A stretch of 64,000 nt of DNA from Clytia hemisphaerica (taxonomy: Eukaryota; Cnidaria; Hydrozoa; Leptothecata; Clytiidae): contig CACVBU010000274.1 of NCBI GenBank assembly GCA_902728285.1, positions 1,131,132 through 1,195,131 of the forward strand, read 5' to 3'. The notes below the pieces were generated by a model. That model did no database searches. It was not told the origin of the DNA and saw only the letters and a program-made list of their open reading frames with translations. The translations under genes and the position numbers were made by a program. Below are positions 1 through 10,989 of this stretch, piece after piece (the stretch's first letter is position 1; the number at the start of each line of letters is the position of its first letter).

Positions 1-830
1 CGTTTAGGATCAAAAATCACCCGAAAAAAATGTAGACAGAAAAGAAACTTTGGTAATTTTTTTTTGATTTCTGACAAGTTTGAGCTGAGAAAACTAAAAA
101 CAGAAGAATTCTTTGAATCTCATCTGTGGAAAATATGATTCATACAAACAAAGTGAAAGGATTTATTGCACAAAAGAAGGTCAAGATGTAAGTGTAATAA
201 AATAATCTTTGCTAACTTTTTTATCAAACCAAAACAATAACAGAAGTGTCTTTCTGGTTCTTTTGTTTTTCTTCTCTTTTTTATCTTGCTTTTTATATGA
301 AAGTCCAAAATACATCCAAAGTAACCATTACAATGAACAGCATGTAACCATATTTCTTTTTCATGTTTTTCAGTGTTTCTGTGGTGCCACCATCAAGTGC
401 GAAGAAGCCAAAGTTATAATATGTCAAAGCTAGCAAAGCTACAAACACGAGAAAAAGACTGCTCTGACAAGCTCAAAGAAATTTACCCCTCCACCTGCCA
501 AAGCATAACAGAAGAAATCTTTATTTATTTTTCCAATTTCAAATGCTACAACTAAGCAACGAGATCCAATTTCTGCTCTTCATCATCAACTATATATTTG
601 TACGTACAAATCCAGCCTATCAGCCTGCTAAAAACTTGATGTCACACACAACCGCTGGACTTCAAACTGTTCCCCAAAGTTATATAAAGCTCTATCTTCT
701 GGACAATTGCTACTGCTTTGAGTTCTCAATCCTTTGCTGAAAATTTTTTAACTGACTGGTCATTCTTCAACTTCTTCTACATTATAACGTTCAAGCAGTC
801 AAGAAAGTTTGGTTTGATTCTAAGAGACAC
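1..830. other. Unassigned AT-rich DNA
   Basis: No gene is supported here. Short open frames on both strands are rich in Phe, Leu and Lys, as expected from T- and A-rich sequence, and lack domain motifs or convincing splice sites. Confidence 0.4.
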
Positions 831-839
831 CTTCCTTCC

Positions 840-1274
840 TAAAAAGGTGATATTGGTACCTTGGAATGCAAAGTTAATGTTAACATGACATACAGCAAAC
901 ACATCACAAACCAGATCGAGAAAGTCAAAAGTATCATTGCTTGGATCCATCGAACGTTCAAAACAAGAGATTGTCAAGTAATGCTAACTCTTGAAGCACT
1001 GGTACTCCACACATGACTATTGCTCCAGTGTGTCACATCAAAAAGTATCGATCCAACAACGGACTCATTCAAAAACTTCCGAATGGAATCCTACCTCAAC
1101 ACTCAATTGGGAGAAGCTCAAAAACTTAAACTATACAGCTATAAGCCTGGAGCGGGCAGAAAAGATACGGATTATCTACCCTGGAGCATCCTGAACCTTG
1201 TACCAATTTTAACTATGCTGACACAAGGTGCATTTAGTACGATAACCAGAGACTGGGTAGAAAATGTTATCTAA
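840..1274 (+). pseudogene. Degenerate LINE reverse transcriptase fragment
   Basis: Reading the plus strand from about 840 gives a stretch resembling the region downstream of the RT core in CR1/jockey-type LINEs: 'KHITNQIEKVKSIIAWIHRT', then 'RDCQVMLTLEALVL', followed after a stop and frame change by an 84-codon frame (1020-1274) with 'AGRKDTDYLPWS'. In intact LINEs this part reads 'H...I..K....LG.IRR.F..R', 'LLTLYKALVRP.LEY', which is the basis for the call. There are in-frame stops, no catalytic FADD motif and no endonuclease, so it is a dead fragment. The call rests on pattern recall, not on a search. Confidence 0.4.
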
Positions 1275-2640
1275 AAGAGGTGAACATAAGGCAAAAAACA
1301 TATGAGAATCTCGTCAGAAAATCCCAGGCTATTTCATACTGTAACTTCCGCCTCACAAAAATGCGGATAGATCCAAGTCGGAAAAATCCTGATAATCCGA
1401 TTTTTCAAAATCGGAAATCGGAAAATCGGGAATTTTCTCGTAAATCCGATTTATTGGAAATTTTTTCGCGGAAATTTGGGAATTTTCGTTCGATCTTTCA
1501 AAATCCAGACATTCGCGTTGGTTTCCCAAAATCAGAAAAATTTTGGAAAGCGGGAGATGCGGGAAAAAAATCCCAAAATGCGGGAGATTGGCAGGATTTC
1601 TTCACGAGGAGAAACGTTGACATCGGAGTCTCCTGCTCAATGAGGGAGAGTGACAGCTATGCTAAATGCCCTCCCAATCCATCCTACCTCAAAAAATGCT
1701 CCAAAAACTAATTTAAACATCAATTGGACATTTCTATTCCTACGGACGAGCCACTGCTGCCGAATTACTTTCCTCTTAGGAGAGCTGATTCAAATAGCAT
1801 CAAAGTCATGGTCCATCATCGGATTTCTCAAATTGGATGATTGTTGAGACGAACAAAGAAGCCTTCAAAAAGTATCAAAAAGTAAGTATCAAAGAAGCAG
1901 AAGAAGGAACACCTGCCAGATATGAAACACAAGACTGGGTTTGAACACTATTTCATAAGAGTGTTTTTATTGGTAATGGTGAAGCATTCATAGAAATTCA
2001 GCTAAATAAGGATGACATAGCTGTACACTAGGATCTTACAGATTATTTTTTTGTTTATAAATAAAGCAGTAATTTTTGATTGGTACCTATGTAAACTAGG
2101 AATTAAGTTATGAAATTATATATTTTTTTGCAAATGTTAAGTCATGATATTATATTATTGAAATGATAAGTCGTAGACATATTTTTGTTTACTAAAATGT
2201 TGAATAATAGTAAAAGTAATAGAATACTCTGACTATATGCTTGTCTAGATTTAATTTTTCTGAAAAATATTTGTCTTGAGAAAAAACTAAGTAGATTAAA
2301 ATTGAAAGTAAGGGGACCAAGCCACTAACAAGAAAACTGGAAAAGCAAAAAAAGAAGAAGACAATTTTAGAAGTTTGGGCCGAAAGTGAGATACGGAAAA
2401 ATAAACATTACGTCATACGTAATAGATCGCCTTTTTGCTTAACCTCTTTTTTCTCTATGCCGTGAAGCTTCAGGAATCAGGCTAAAACGCCTCGGATCCA
2501 GTCTAAAAACTCACGTAATAGATTCCGTACGTAATAATAGATAGCTTCTTGCTTAACCTCGCTAATGTACACGTTTAGCAACAATAACTGTTTGAATACT
2601 TGGAGTAGAGTAATATTTTTAACCTATGAAGAGCGCTTAA
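1275..2640. other. Gene-free stretch with low-complexity repeats
   Basis: Positions 1370-1600 hold a local array of short TCGGAAA/CGGGAAA-like words with no fixed period. A roughly 30-bp segment containing ACGTAATAGAT and TTGCTTAACCTC occurs at about 2414-2446 and again at about 2530-2562. No coding region is supported. Confidence 0.45.
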
Positions 2641-2653
2641 TAACTACTTGTGG

Positions 2654-2672
2654 TATAAAAAGGGAATTTCCC
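2654..2672 (+). promoter_or_regulatory. TATA box with adjacent kappaB-like site
   Basis: TATAAAA at 2654-2660 is followed directly by GGGAATTTCC at 2662-2671, which fits the NF-kappaB consensus GGGRNNYYCC. A start here would lie near 2683. A short frame beginning at ATG 2742 meets a GTAAG-type donor at 2796, but it could not be joined in phase to later exons. The Gla/SRCR exons begin 740 bp downstream, so this could be its promoter, though the link is not shown. Confidence 0.3.
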
Positions 2673-2853
2673 AGAAAAGGCACTTTCCTTAGATTCATTT
2701 AACTCTCCAGGGATAAGAAAAAGACAAACTGACATTTCAAAATGAGTAATCAGATGAAAAGTCTTTTTGATGATGATAAAACAAATAGAGAGACCGTAAG
2801 ATAAGAATGCTACCGTTAAGCGGAACTAAAATACTGAAAAACGCAGCAAAATT

Positions 2854-3111
2854 ATGAGATGTTTGCCCAACTTCCTTATGCGTGAAGCTATGAATGCCAT
2901 CCTCAGAAGCTATAGGCTTCCTCCGGTGGCAAAAAAATTTGCAGTGAAGCAAAAATATGCTTTGATAGAAAATTCTTTATATGAAAATGACGATTATAGT
3001 AGAAGTGAAAAACCACAAAAACAGGGTTTTTCGACTCCAGAGAGCTATTTTCTAGAGGCTGTACCGGTTGATCTAAATTCTAAGAACTTTATGAGAAAAA
3101 TAACTTCATAA
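2854..3111 (+). CDS. Uncertain 85-codon open frame
   Basis: An ATG-initiated 85-codon frame with balanced composition ('ILRSYRLPPVAKKFA', 'GFSTPESYFLEAVPVDLN') lies between the TATA/kappaB-like element and the Gla exon. It looks less biased than neighbouring random frames, but no family is recognised, it has no signal peptide, and I could not connect it to the downstream exons. It may be a small gene, an exon or chance. Confidence 0.2.
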   Translation: MRCLPNFLMREAMNAILRSYRLPPVAKKFAVKQKYALIENSLYENDDYSRSEKPQKQGFSTPESYFLEAVPVDLNSKNFMRKITS

Positions 3112-3410
3112 CTGAAATCAGGAGGCTTCAAAGTACCTTTGATTAAAAAATGAAGTTACTAGCACCAGTTAAGAAGTTTCTTCTTTCATTTTTTTATCAA
3201 TTTTTTTAAACAGTGTGTCCCGAAAAAAGCTGAGAAATTTTGTTTACTCAATATTTAATCTCAAAAATCTATTCAATTATCAGAGAATTTTAATCTTATT
3301 TCAATCATTCTAAGCCAAGTTAAGATGATGAGTTTAGAATTCTCATTCGAATCAAAACCTACATTTTGAAGGCCGTTCGCTGTTTTACTTTCATCATTTT
3401 AGCTTCACAG

Positions 3411-6400
3411 TCAACGTGATGAGCAGAATATTGTGATTTCTCGCACTAAAGCTCATGAATTTCTAACGTTACGAAGCAGCAGCAGCAAGCGAGTAAGAAA
3501 AAGTACATACATACATTTAGAAGAAGAATGTTGCAATGAGAGTTGCAATCTAGAAGAAATGGAAGAACGCCATGAGGATAATGGATTCGCAAAGCCACAG
3601 CCATATATCATTCATTGGTTAAGGTAATTTTTCTCATTTACCCTGGCTTTTTGATGCTTTTTTTACATAATCAATGACACAATTTTTCATTAGTTTTAAT
3701 TTTAAATTTCTTGTTGTCAAAAAAAGTATTTCACTTTATCGCGCCAATAATGAAAAAAATTAGCAATCTGATTGGTTAAGGGTGGAATGATATTTCTCAT
3801 AATTCATGATACGATACTTCAATCAACATATTATTATTATCATTATTATTCCCTGACGGACGCTGTCATCGTCTAGACGGATACCAATATTTGTAGTAAT
3901 CTCAATAATATATTCTAGGGAAAAACCTAACTGCAAACATTTTTATTGTGATGACGCAACACCAATTGAAACATCACGGAGGTGTGATTTTAAAATTGAT
4001 TGCGCTAATGGAGAGGATGAACAGGAGTGCACGTTCAAGACCAATACCAATCCAACTGCATCGCTTACAGGTACGCAAAATTACCTAATTACTTTATATC
4101 GTCATCATTTTTATTGGAAAGCCGGGGGTACCAGGTTTGTAAGGTGACAGATGTATCCGAGCCAAAAATCAACCATATGAGAAAAATTTTGCTTGGTCTT
4201 TCCCAAAATTTGGTAAAAAATCGTGCTCCTTTGAAAGAGAAATTTGCCATTTTAGCGATTTTGGGACCCTTGACAAACCTACGAATTTTATCCCTTTGAA
4301 GGACTTTTGAGTTATGAAAAAGGGTACACCTATTTTGCCTAGAAGTACGAAGAAGAATTTAGTCTTTTTTGCTTAGACAAAACATTTCTCTTGGAATGGA
4401 ATTGAATAGTCGAATACTTTAATCTCTCGAAAAGACTGAAGTCTGGATGTAAGCCATGCCTTAGTGCTCCGATGGAACTTTTAACCACAGTCGGAATAAA
4501 AAATTTCTATCGGAGATAAAAATATATCTATCGTTATGCAGCGGACACACGTTCTTTTTCATTATATGGACGTTGAAACAACGTTGTTGACAACTTTGTA
4601 CAGCTTAAAAAACATCATTTGGAATTTCCATTTGGGATAAAATCAAAGTGAATTTCTCAGTTGAGCTGAAATGGTAAGGTATTTTCCCACCGGAGACAAA
4701 ATTTTGGTCAAGTTTTATAGTAGCACCCCCTTCTCACAGACCCACTGGGAACCCTTCCCACTGGAAAAATTGGCCGAAATATCATTCCCAGTGAAAAATA
4801 TTATTCCAATTTTTTCCACACTGAAAATAATCAAATAAATCAATCCTCACTACAGAAATTTATGCTATTTTTCCCATCCCCACAGAAATTTCTGACTTGA
4901 AAAACAATGGAATTTAAATCCCCAGCCATAAGAAATATTGGAATATCAACCCCCATCGAGTTTCAGTCCGTGATTCTAACCCCCGCTGGCTAAAAAAAAA
5001 CCCTACTGGGTCTCTGAGAAGGGGGTGTATAGGGCTTGTGACACAGGGGTATGTTATTCCATTCTTCAAAACGATTTTTTTTATTTTCAATTTAAGGTGG
5101 TATGAAAGGCGAGCTTTTCATCAGCGTTGATGGATCGGATATTTATACCACTTGGCTGGATACAAAGTCTTCTGCTGTTATATCTAAAAGTCTTGGTTGT
5201 TCCAGTGCCGGTCGCTTTCTGAAACAATATCGTCTTCCCAGTAATTCCTACCGTCAATCACTAATGACGCTTCAGTGTTATGGCAACGAAAAAGATATCA
5301 AAGATTGCAAATACAGTTTAGACTCATCATATCATTATAATCTTTATGGGGTTATATGTTTGAATGAAAATGAAATAACGCTGAAGAATCAAGGTTTGTG
5401 ACCATTAATTTCCAAGAAGAATCTTCAACCTTTCTCAAGCAGAAAAAGTGAAGCCTTAAAATTTGTGCCGCATTTAGAATGATGAATTGAACTTAGCACT
5501 TTCTTTGTTTTCATGTTTTACATTTCTCGAATTTCGACGATTAATTTTACTTCCAAACCAGCTTTTGTATACAACCACGTTGGCAGCGCAATTTATGTAG
5601 GAAATACCCGAGGAAATAAGTCAAATGTTTTTGTTTGTCATTTAAGTAATTTTAGAAGCATTTAAGCAGCTGTCCTTTACGGGTAAAGCTAAAACATCGA
5701 TTTTCTTTTTGTCTTGAAATACGATACTACGCTCTCCAATTCTTTTATCTAGGTATAATAATTCATTTGTCTGTTCATCTCATTTCTTTGTAGGGCGAGG
5801 TATTGATGGGAGTGTATATGGCGCTACTACTTATATTTCCGGAATGCCTATCTGTTATGCGTACCCGGAAAGGGATACAGCTCAAGTTATTTGTAATACA
5901 ATAAAAGATTCGTCTTATATTGGTGCCCCTTACAGAAAAGAGCGTAGATATAGTTATGAGCTATTTCTAATAGTTAAATGTAATGACCCGAATAAACGGC
6001 TGTCTCGATGCGTGTATTATCAAAGAGAGTATTATCAAACCCGTTCGTTATGTAGTTCTGGTGTTATATGTTTGAAGGAAACTTTTAAACAACCTTGTAT
6101 CCACTGTCCACTTAAAGCCATGGGAACGGTTGTTATAGCGACTGATAGCAACTATAAATGGACCTTAAAAGAGACAAATGTTTTTTGTCGGCAGGAGCAC
6201 AATACCAATTATAAAGTTGGGATAAAAAACAAGTACCAGCTAGTTAAGACCAATACAACAAAGTGTTCGATAAGTAATATTAGATGCAAAGGTGACGAGT
6301 CTGATTTGAGAAAATGTGACTTTCAATTGCTGACCAAATGTCCTACCAAACCATTCTACCAGATTCATATTGACTGTTTACCAAACTTCAAAGAACTTAT

Positions 6401-9400
6401 TCAAATCATTGAAATGGTGGATACCAAAACAAACGATCTTCAAAATAAGTATAACTCTGTGAAAAAAGCAAAGGAAAAATTAATCTTAGAGTATGGGCAA
6501 TGGGAGTGCACTGGCAACCCCACAGGAGAAGGAATTAAAGCATACTGTTCCACCTTCTCCGCCCTTCGAAATTTGGAAAACATTTTAAAACCAAGGAAGG
6601 ATGAATCGATCATTTTTATAAGGACAAATCATGATATCAAGAGAGAGCTAAGCGAAAAACTCTTGGATGAGCGGTTTTCAAGCTTACACACCCAGATAAG
6701 CGCTTTAGGGACAAGAACGACCGAATTTCAGTTGCAGCTCAGCCAGCATCTCCAAAGAATGAGCTCCTTCAAAGTAAATGCCATAAAAGCAAAAATCACC
6801 AAACGTTTATTACCTTGGAAGAAACAACTTGAAATGCTTTTTGAGAGTAAATTGGACACCTTTAAGACTCAAACAAAACGCTTGAAAGTTTATGCAGATA
6901 GAGTTCAACGACAAGAACTTGCAGAAGCTACTTTAGATTATGTACTTGCATCAGTTTCATTCGGATTAAGTTGCGGTAGTGCATTCGCTCAACCTGGAGC
7001 CTTTTTTAAAGATGTAATTCAATTAGGTGTCAATTTAAAATCATTGTTGAGTAAAGACTCGCAACGTAACGCGAAAGGAAAGAGAATAAAATATCTTATG
7101 AATGAGTATGAAAAACTCACAGATATCACCTACAAATTTAAAAAGAGTCGGACTGCCAAACAGCAACAACTTTCAGAAGCACATAACTTCTTAGCTGAAA
7201 TCAAATCCAGTAAAGGAAAATTCAACGAAGAGTTAGCCAAAAGATTTTTGGAGAAGTTTGGCGCTATTGGTATTATTATTGGTTCGATTGATATCAATGA
7301 ATTTGGAATGACTCTTAACGATATTGTAGGAGGACTTTGTGACGTCATCATAGGTTCTAGCTCGAGATCAGAGGCCATCCAAGACGAAGCAAGCGAGGGA
7401 TTGTGTGCTGAGACGAAGAAGACTATCGGTTCAATCATCAAAATTATGGAATCGACAAGCGACAATGGAAAAACATTATCACAGATCCTTGTTGAGCTTG
7501 CACAATTGAAATTGGAAGAATCTAGTGCTGCACGCTTATCAATAACGTTAGAGAGCAACCTAAACTCTGATTTAGAAGTCAAACTTAATCAAATGTTGCT
7601 GATAGCTGTCATCCAAGCACAGAAAAGAAAGCTAATTGAAGAAGCTTGCAACATGATCACTTATTTAAACTTTGGCGAAGAACAGGACTTTTGTATCAAC
7701 ATGAGAAATAATCCTGAAAATGGTGACTTGACTTTACTTATAAGTTATATTCATCAGGATGAATGCTTTAATCCAATCAACCGGGATGTCTTGATACCTG
7801 TCAATAACACTCAATCCCTCGATTTGGTCCCTGGTGTCGTTGACTCCGAGGAGTTGTTTGGAAGAACCGATGACAAGACTTGGAAAACTTCTGGTGATAT
7901 CTCTTTTGACATTCCTGGTCAAGAATGGATGGTTGAGAATGGTTAGTAAAACGTATTTCAATCCTGGGGGGGGGGGCAGTAGGTTTACCATAACTGACGG
8001 TATGTGTGGCGAAAGAATTGGTTTTAAGAATCGCACCCTTACAGTGCAGAAAAAAATCGGTGAAATTCATAACCTTACAGGGCATTTTTTCAAATTTTAA
8101 ACTCTTTTAGGGCAAACAAATCAAGATTTTCGGGTAAAAACATATATTGCATTTATCAAAAGTCCATCCTTACAGTGCATTTCTGATATTTTGAAAAACT
8201 TACCCTTAACTGCCGTACATACCCGTCGGTCAATTTGCCAGACTGCCCCCCCCCTCCGGGATTTCAATATCATTACTTATTTCTGTAAGCCCATACCATT
8301 ATTATCGATAATATCGCTAGAAACGCAATTGACCCTTTTTGTTCTTTGCAATTCTTATTCTTAGCCCAACATAAAAAAGGAAGGTGGGAGATTCAAGTCG
8401 ATGGTCCACGAAAAAGAACTCAATCAGTATTTGAATAGGAGGCTAATAGATAGACCTAAAAAGAAATTAGTCCAAAGAAAACATTCAAACATTCTTCGCA
8501 AAGTTAATATACGTATTTTTCTTTTATAAGAACAAAATATATAAGAACAAGACTTTTTGATGACCAAAATATGAAGAGCAAGTAAAGGCTTTGCGGTCTG
8601 TAAAACACTCAAAGACAAAAATGCCAATAAAATGGTGAAAATAAGAACATGTTTAGGCTAAAAACTAAAAAAATTGAAAACATCCAAAGGTTTTAAAATA
8701 TTTGGGTGTTCCTATGCAAGGACGCATATTCGGTACGAGAGTTTAATTTTGTCATCCAAAAACAATGTTATTCTTTTTTTTTCAAGGTTGGATTCAAAAA
8801 GGCGATCAAGGTCCATTTTACCTTAAACAATTCGAGATTTTTTACCCTCCACAACATCCAGACGGAAAGACTCGCTATCTTGTGGAGTCAAAGATCGAAC
8901 TGGTGAAAAACAAACTCAATGGAAAAACATACACATTTGATCAGCCAATGGTCTATAATCTGAAATATTATGATAATTATGATCATCAGTTGCCATGCAA
9001 CGGTGAGATACATGCACCATATCGTGACTGCCCCAACGATCAAAGCTATTCTGTATGCATTTCACAAAAAGGAAATTTACCAGGGCCTTATTATCCGACT
9101 ACAAATTCAACATGGAGGATCTCAATGCGAAGCAAATATGAATTACCGAGAATTTTCTCTTCGACCCCATTCTTTCTCAATGCAAAAATACAGATTTGTT
9201 CCAGACCGAAACAGGTGATTTATTGATTTATTACCCTTCGAGCATCTTCGTATTTCTTTTACTAGGGGAAGCATCTTAGGGGGGCTTAATATCTCAAGAT
9301 TGTCAAGTGCCACAACCTTGAAGTCTGGACGAGTGATATACATACCTTAATGCCCTTAATTTTCGCGCGCCTTTTATTTTCGAGCCCTTTAATTTTCGCG

Positions 9401-10989
9401 CCTTTAATTTTCGCGCACCCCTTAAAAACGACCTTTCGCGCACCCTTTAATTTTCGCGCACGTCTATTATTATCAATTTTCGCGCATCCTAAAATTTGTT
9501 TCTCTTTACATATTTTACATATTAATTGTAAAAATTTTAGCGAGACTAATTTTAGCGTTTTAGCGAGTCTTCCCTATTTTCGCTAAAATAAATCTCGCTA
9601 AAACACGCCGAATCGCCAGATCGCTAAAATTTATCCACGCGAAATTTTTGGTTTTATTGCCTTGATACATTTTTATCAATAGGAAAGGTTTCAGTGCAGA
9701 GAAATACTAGAAAACGAATTCAATCAATAATGTAATACGAGTATTCGCTAAAATTTATCCACGCGAAATTTCTTGAAATCGTGATTCGCTAAAATAAATC
9801 CAAAAAAAATCAAGATTTTCCTGGCTCGCTAAGATACGCTAAAATTAGTCTCGCTAAAATTTATACGATTAAAGTATTTTTTTCTGGCCGTTTTCTAGTC
9901 AAGTCCTCATAAAAAAGTCTCCAAAAGGCGGACAATCTAATTAGCGGACACTGCTAATCTGTTTCCCCAATGGTGTCTGCTAATTAGAGGCTCCGCTGTA
10001 CTATGAATAATATATTTTTATCAAAAATCAAAAATCATGATTAATTGAGAGACACAAGCTATATTGCTTCTTCCAAAACCTATTTTCTTCTTTCTATACT
10101 CTTATTTTTGGTGAGGGGCGGGAGCAAAGAGAAGAGGGGTGCGATCCTTAGAAAAGCCATAAGTGACTCAAAATTCCTTATTTGCTAATTCGCGCACCTT
10201 TTAATCTTCGCGCGGCCTAATGCGCGAAAATAGGCCTTTTTCGCGCACCCTTTAATTTCCGCGCAGTGGTAGTGCGTGAAAATTAAGGGCGCACAAAAAT
10301 TAAGAGCATTAAGGTATACAATTGGTGATGTTTTGCTAAATTTTCGTTCGGCCAGTTGTCTGGTTACTCTTTTACAGAGAGAATGTAAATTTAGCTACAT
10401 TCAAGTCACCTTGGCTCGTGTTGGTACTTTACAGACGAAAACATACGTCGACGGGAACTACTAGAGTTTATTTGAATTCACCAGTGGTAAATATTGATTA
10501 TCTAAGCCAGTCAACTTTCATCTCGTTCATCTTTTCATCATTTTTATTTAGGTTAACCATGAATGGATGAGCTATGGTTCTTCAGCAGGTTTTATTTTCC
10601 AAAAAAACTGTTGTCCAGCTGGCCATTACTATGATGTTAAAGAGAGAGTCAAAGCTGCTGGACAAAGTCCTTGTAAACCGTGTCCATCTGGTATACCTAG
10701 AATGGGTGGATATTTTTGTGAGATGTGCCCACCTGGTATGGAACAAGGAACAGATGTGTATGGCTGTCTTCCAACAGTCATCGCCAACCAATCTTCCACT
10801 ACAAATGCTCCAGCCAACCAATCTTCCACTACAAATGCTCCAGCCAATCAAACTATCAAATCAGAAAATCCGATCGATCCAACCCCTCAATCTTTAGCCA
10901 ATCGGAATACTGCGATAAGCAACAGGTTTGATCCATTTATAATGGTATTCTTGCTTTTTGTGGTTTATTTACTTAAAATGGTTTATTGA
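3411..10989 (+). CDS. Gla-LDLa-SRCR(x3)-helical-Cys-rich surface protein, 5' exon missing
   Basis: Six exons join in one frame: 3411-3623, 3919-4070, 5097-5393, 5794-7941, 8787-9214 and 10552-10989 (3676 nt, about 1224 residues). Exon 1 encodes a gamma-carboxylation propeptide-like segment (V8, A14, L18 match positions -16, -10, -6) then a Gla domain 'HLEEECCNESCNLEEMEERH' with the Cys-x4-Cys loop. Exon 2 is an LDL-receptor class A repeat (CDFKIDCANGEDEQEC). Exon 3 and the start of exon 4 give three SRCR-like domains. The rest of exon 4 is a long helical region with hydrophobic stretches. The last exon has a Cys-rich GCC2/TNFR-like module (CKPCPSG, CEMCPPG), a Ser/Thr/Asn linker and a hydrophobic tail (FIMVFLLFVVYLL) suggesting a GPI anchor or membrane segment. 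The signal-peptide exon was not found. Likely a calcium-dependent surface recognition protein. Confidence 0.82.
4724..5027. mobile_element. Non-autonomous inverted-repeat element, CACCCCCTTCTCACAG family
   Basis: Lies in the intron before the first SRCR exon. Left end CACCCCCTTCTCACAGACCC; the right end carries its imperfect reverse complement (GGGTCTCTGAGAAGGGGGTG). The interior is non-coding. Relatives with shared ends and partly shared interiors are at 28395-28536, 29240-29490, 30211-30466 and 40894-41148. Confidence 0.7.
8519..8695. repeat. Dispersed 'AAGAACA...TTAAGAACATTTTT' repeat fragment
   Basis: The intron segment has phrases (ATAAGAACAAG, AAGAACATGTTTAGGCTAAA) that recur in diverged form near 15518-15663, 45290-45365 (reverse), 54960-55165 and 63222-63415. 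No ends or coding capacity were defined. Confidence 0.4.
9345..10314. mobile_element. 970-bp MITE with TA duplication inside an intron
   Basis: Left end CCTTAATGCCCTTAATTTTC and right end reading GAGCATTAAGG form terminal inverted repeats, each flanked by TA (9343-9344, 10315-10316), as in Tc1/mariner-type insertions. Both subterminal regions carry many copies of TTTAATTTTCGCGC. There is no transposase. It makes up most of the intron between the last two exons of the Gla/SRCR gene. Confidence 0.75.

Noticed and set aside
7130..7582. 150-codon minus-strand frame
   Set aside because: Antisense to the large SRCR-gene exon; no domain.
10582..10851. Minus-strand frame with repeated GWSICSGRLV
   Set aside because: Antisense reading of the Ser/Thr-linker duplication in the last SRCR-gene exon.
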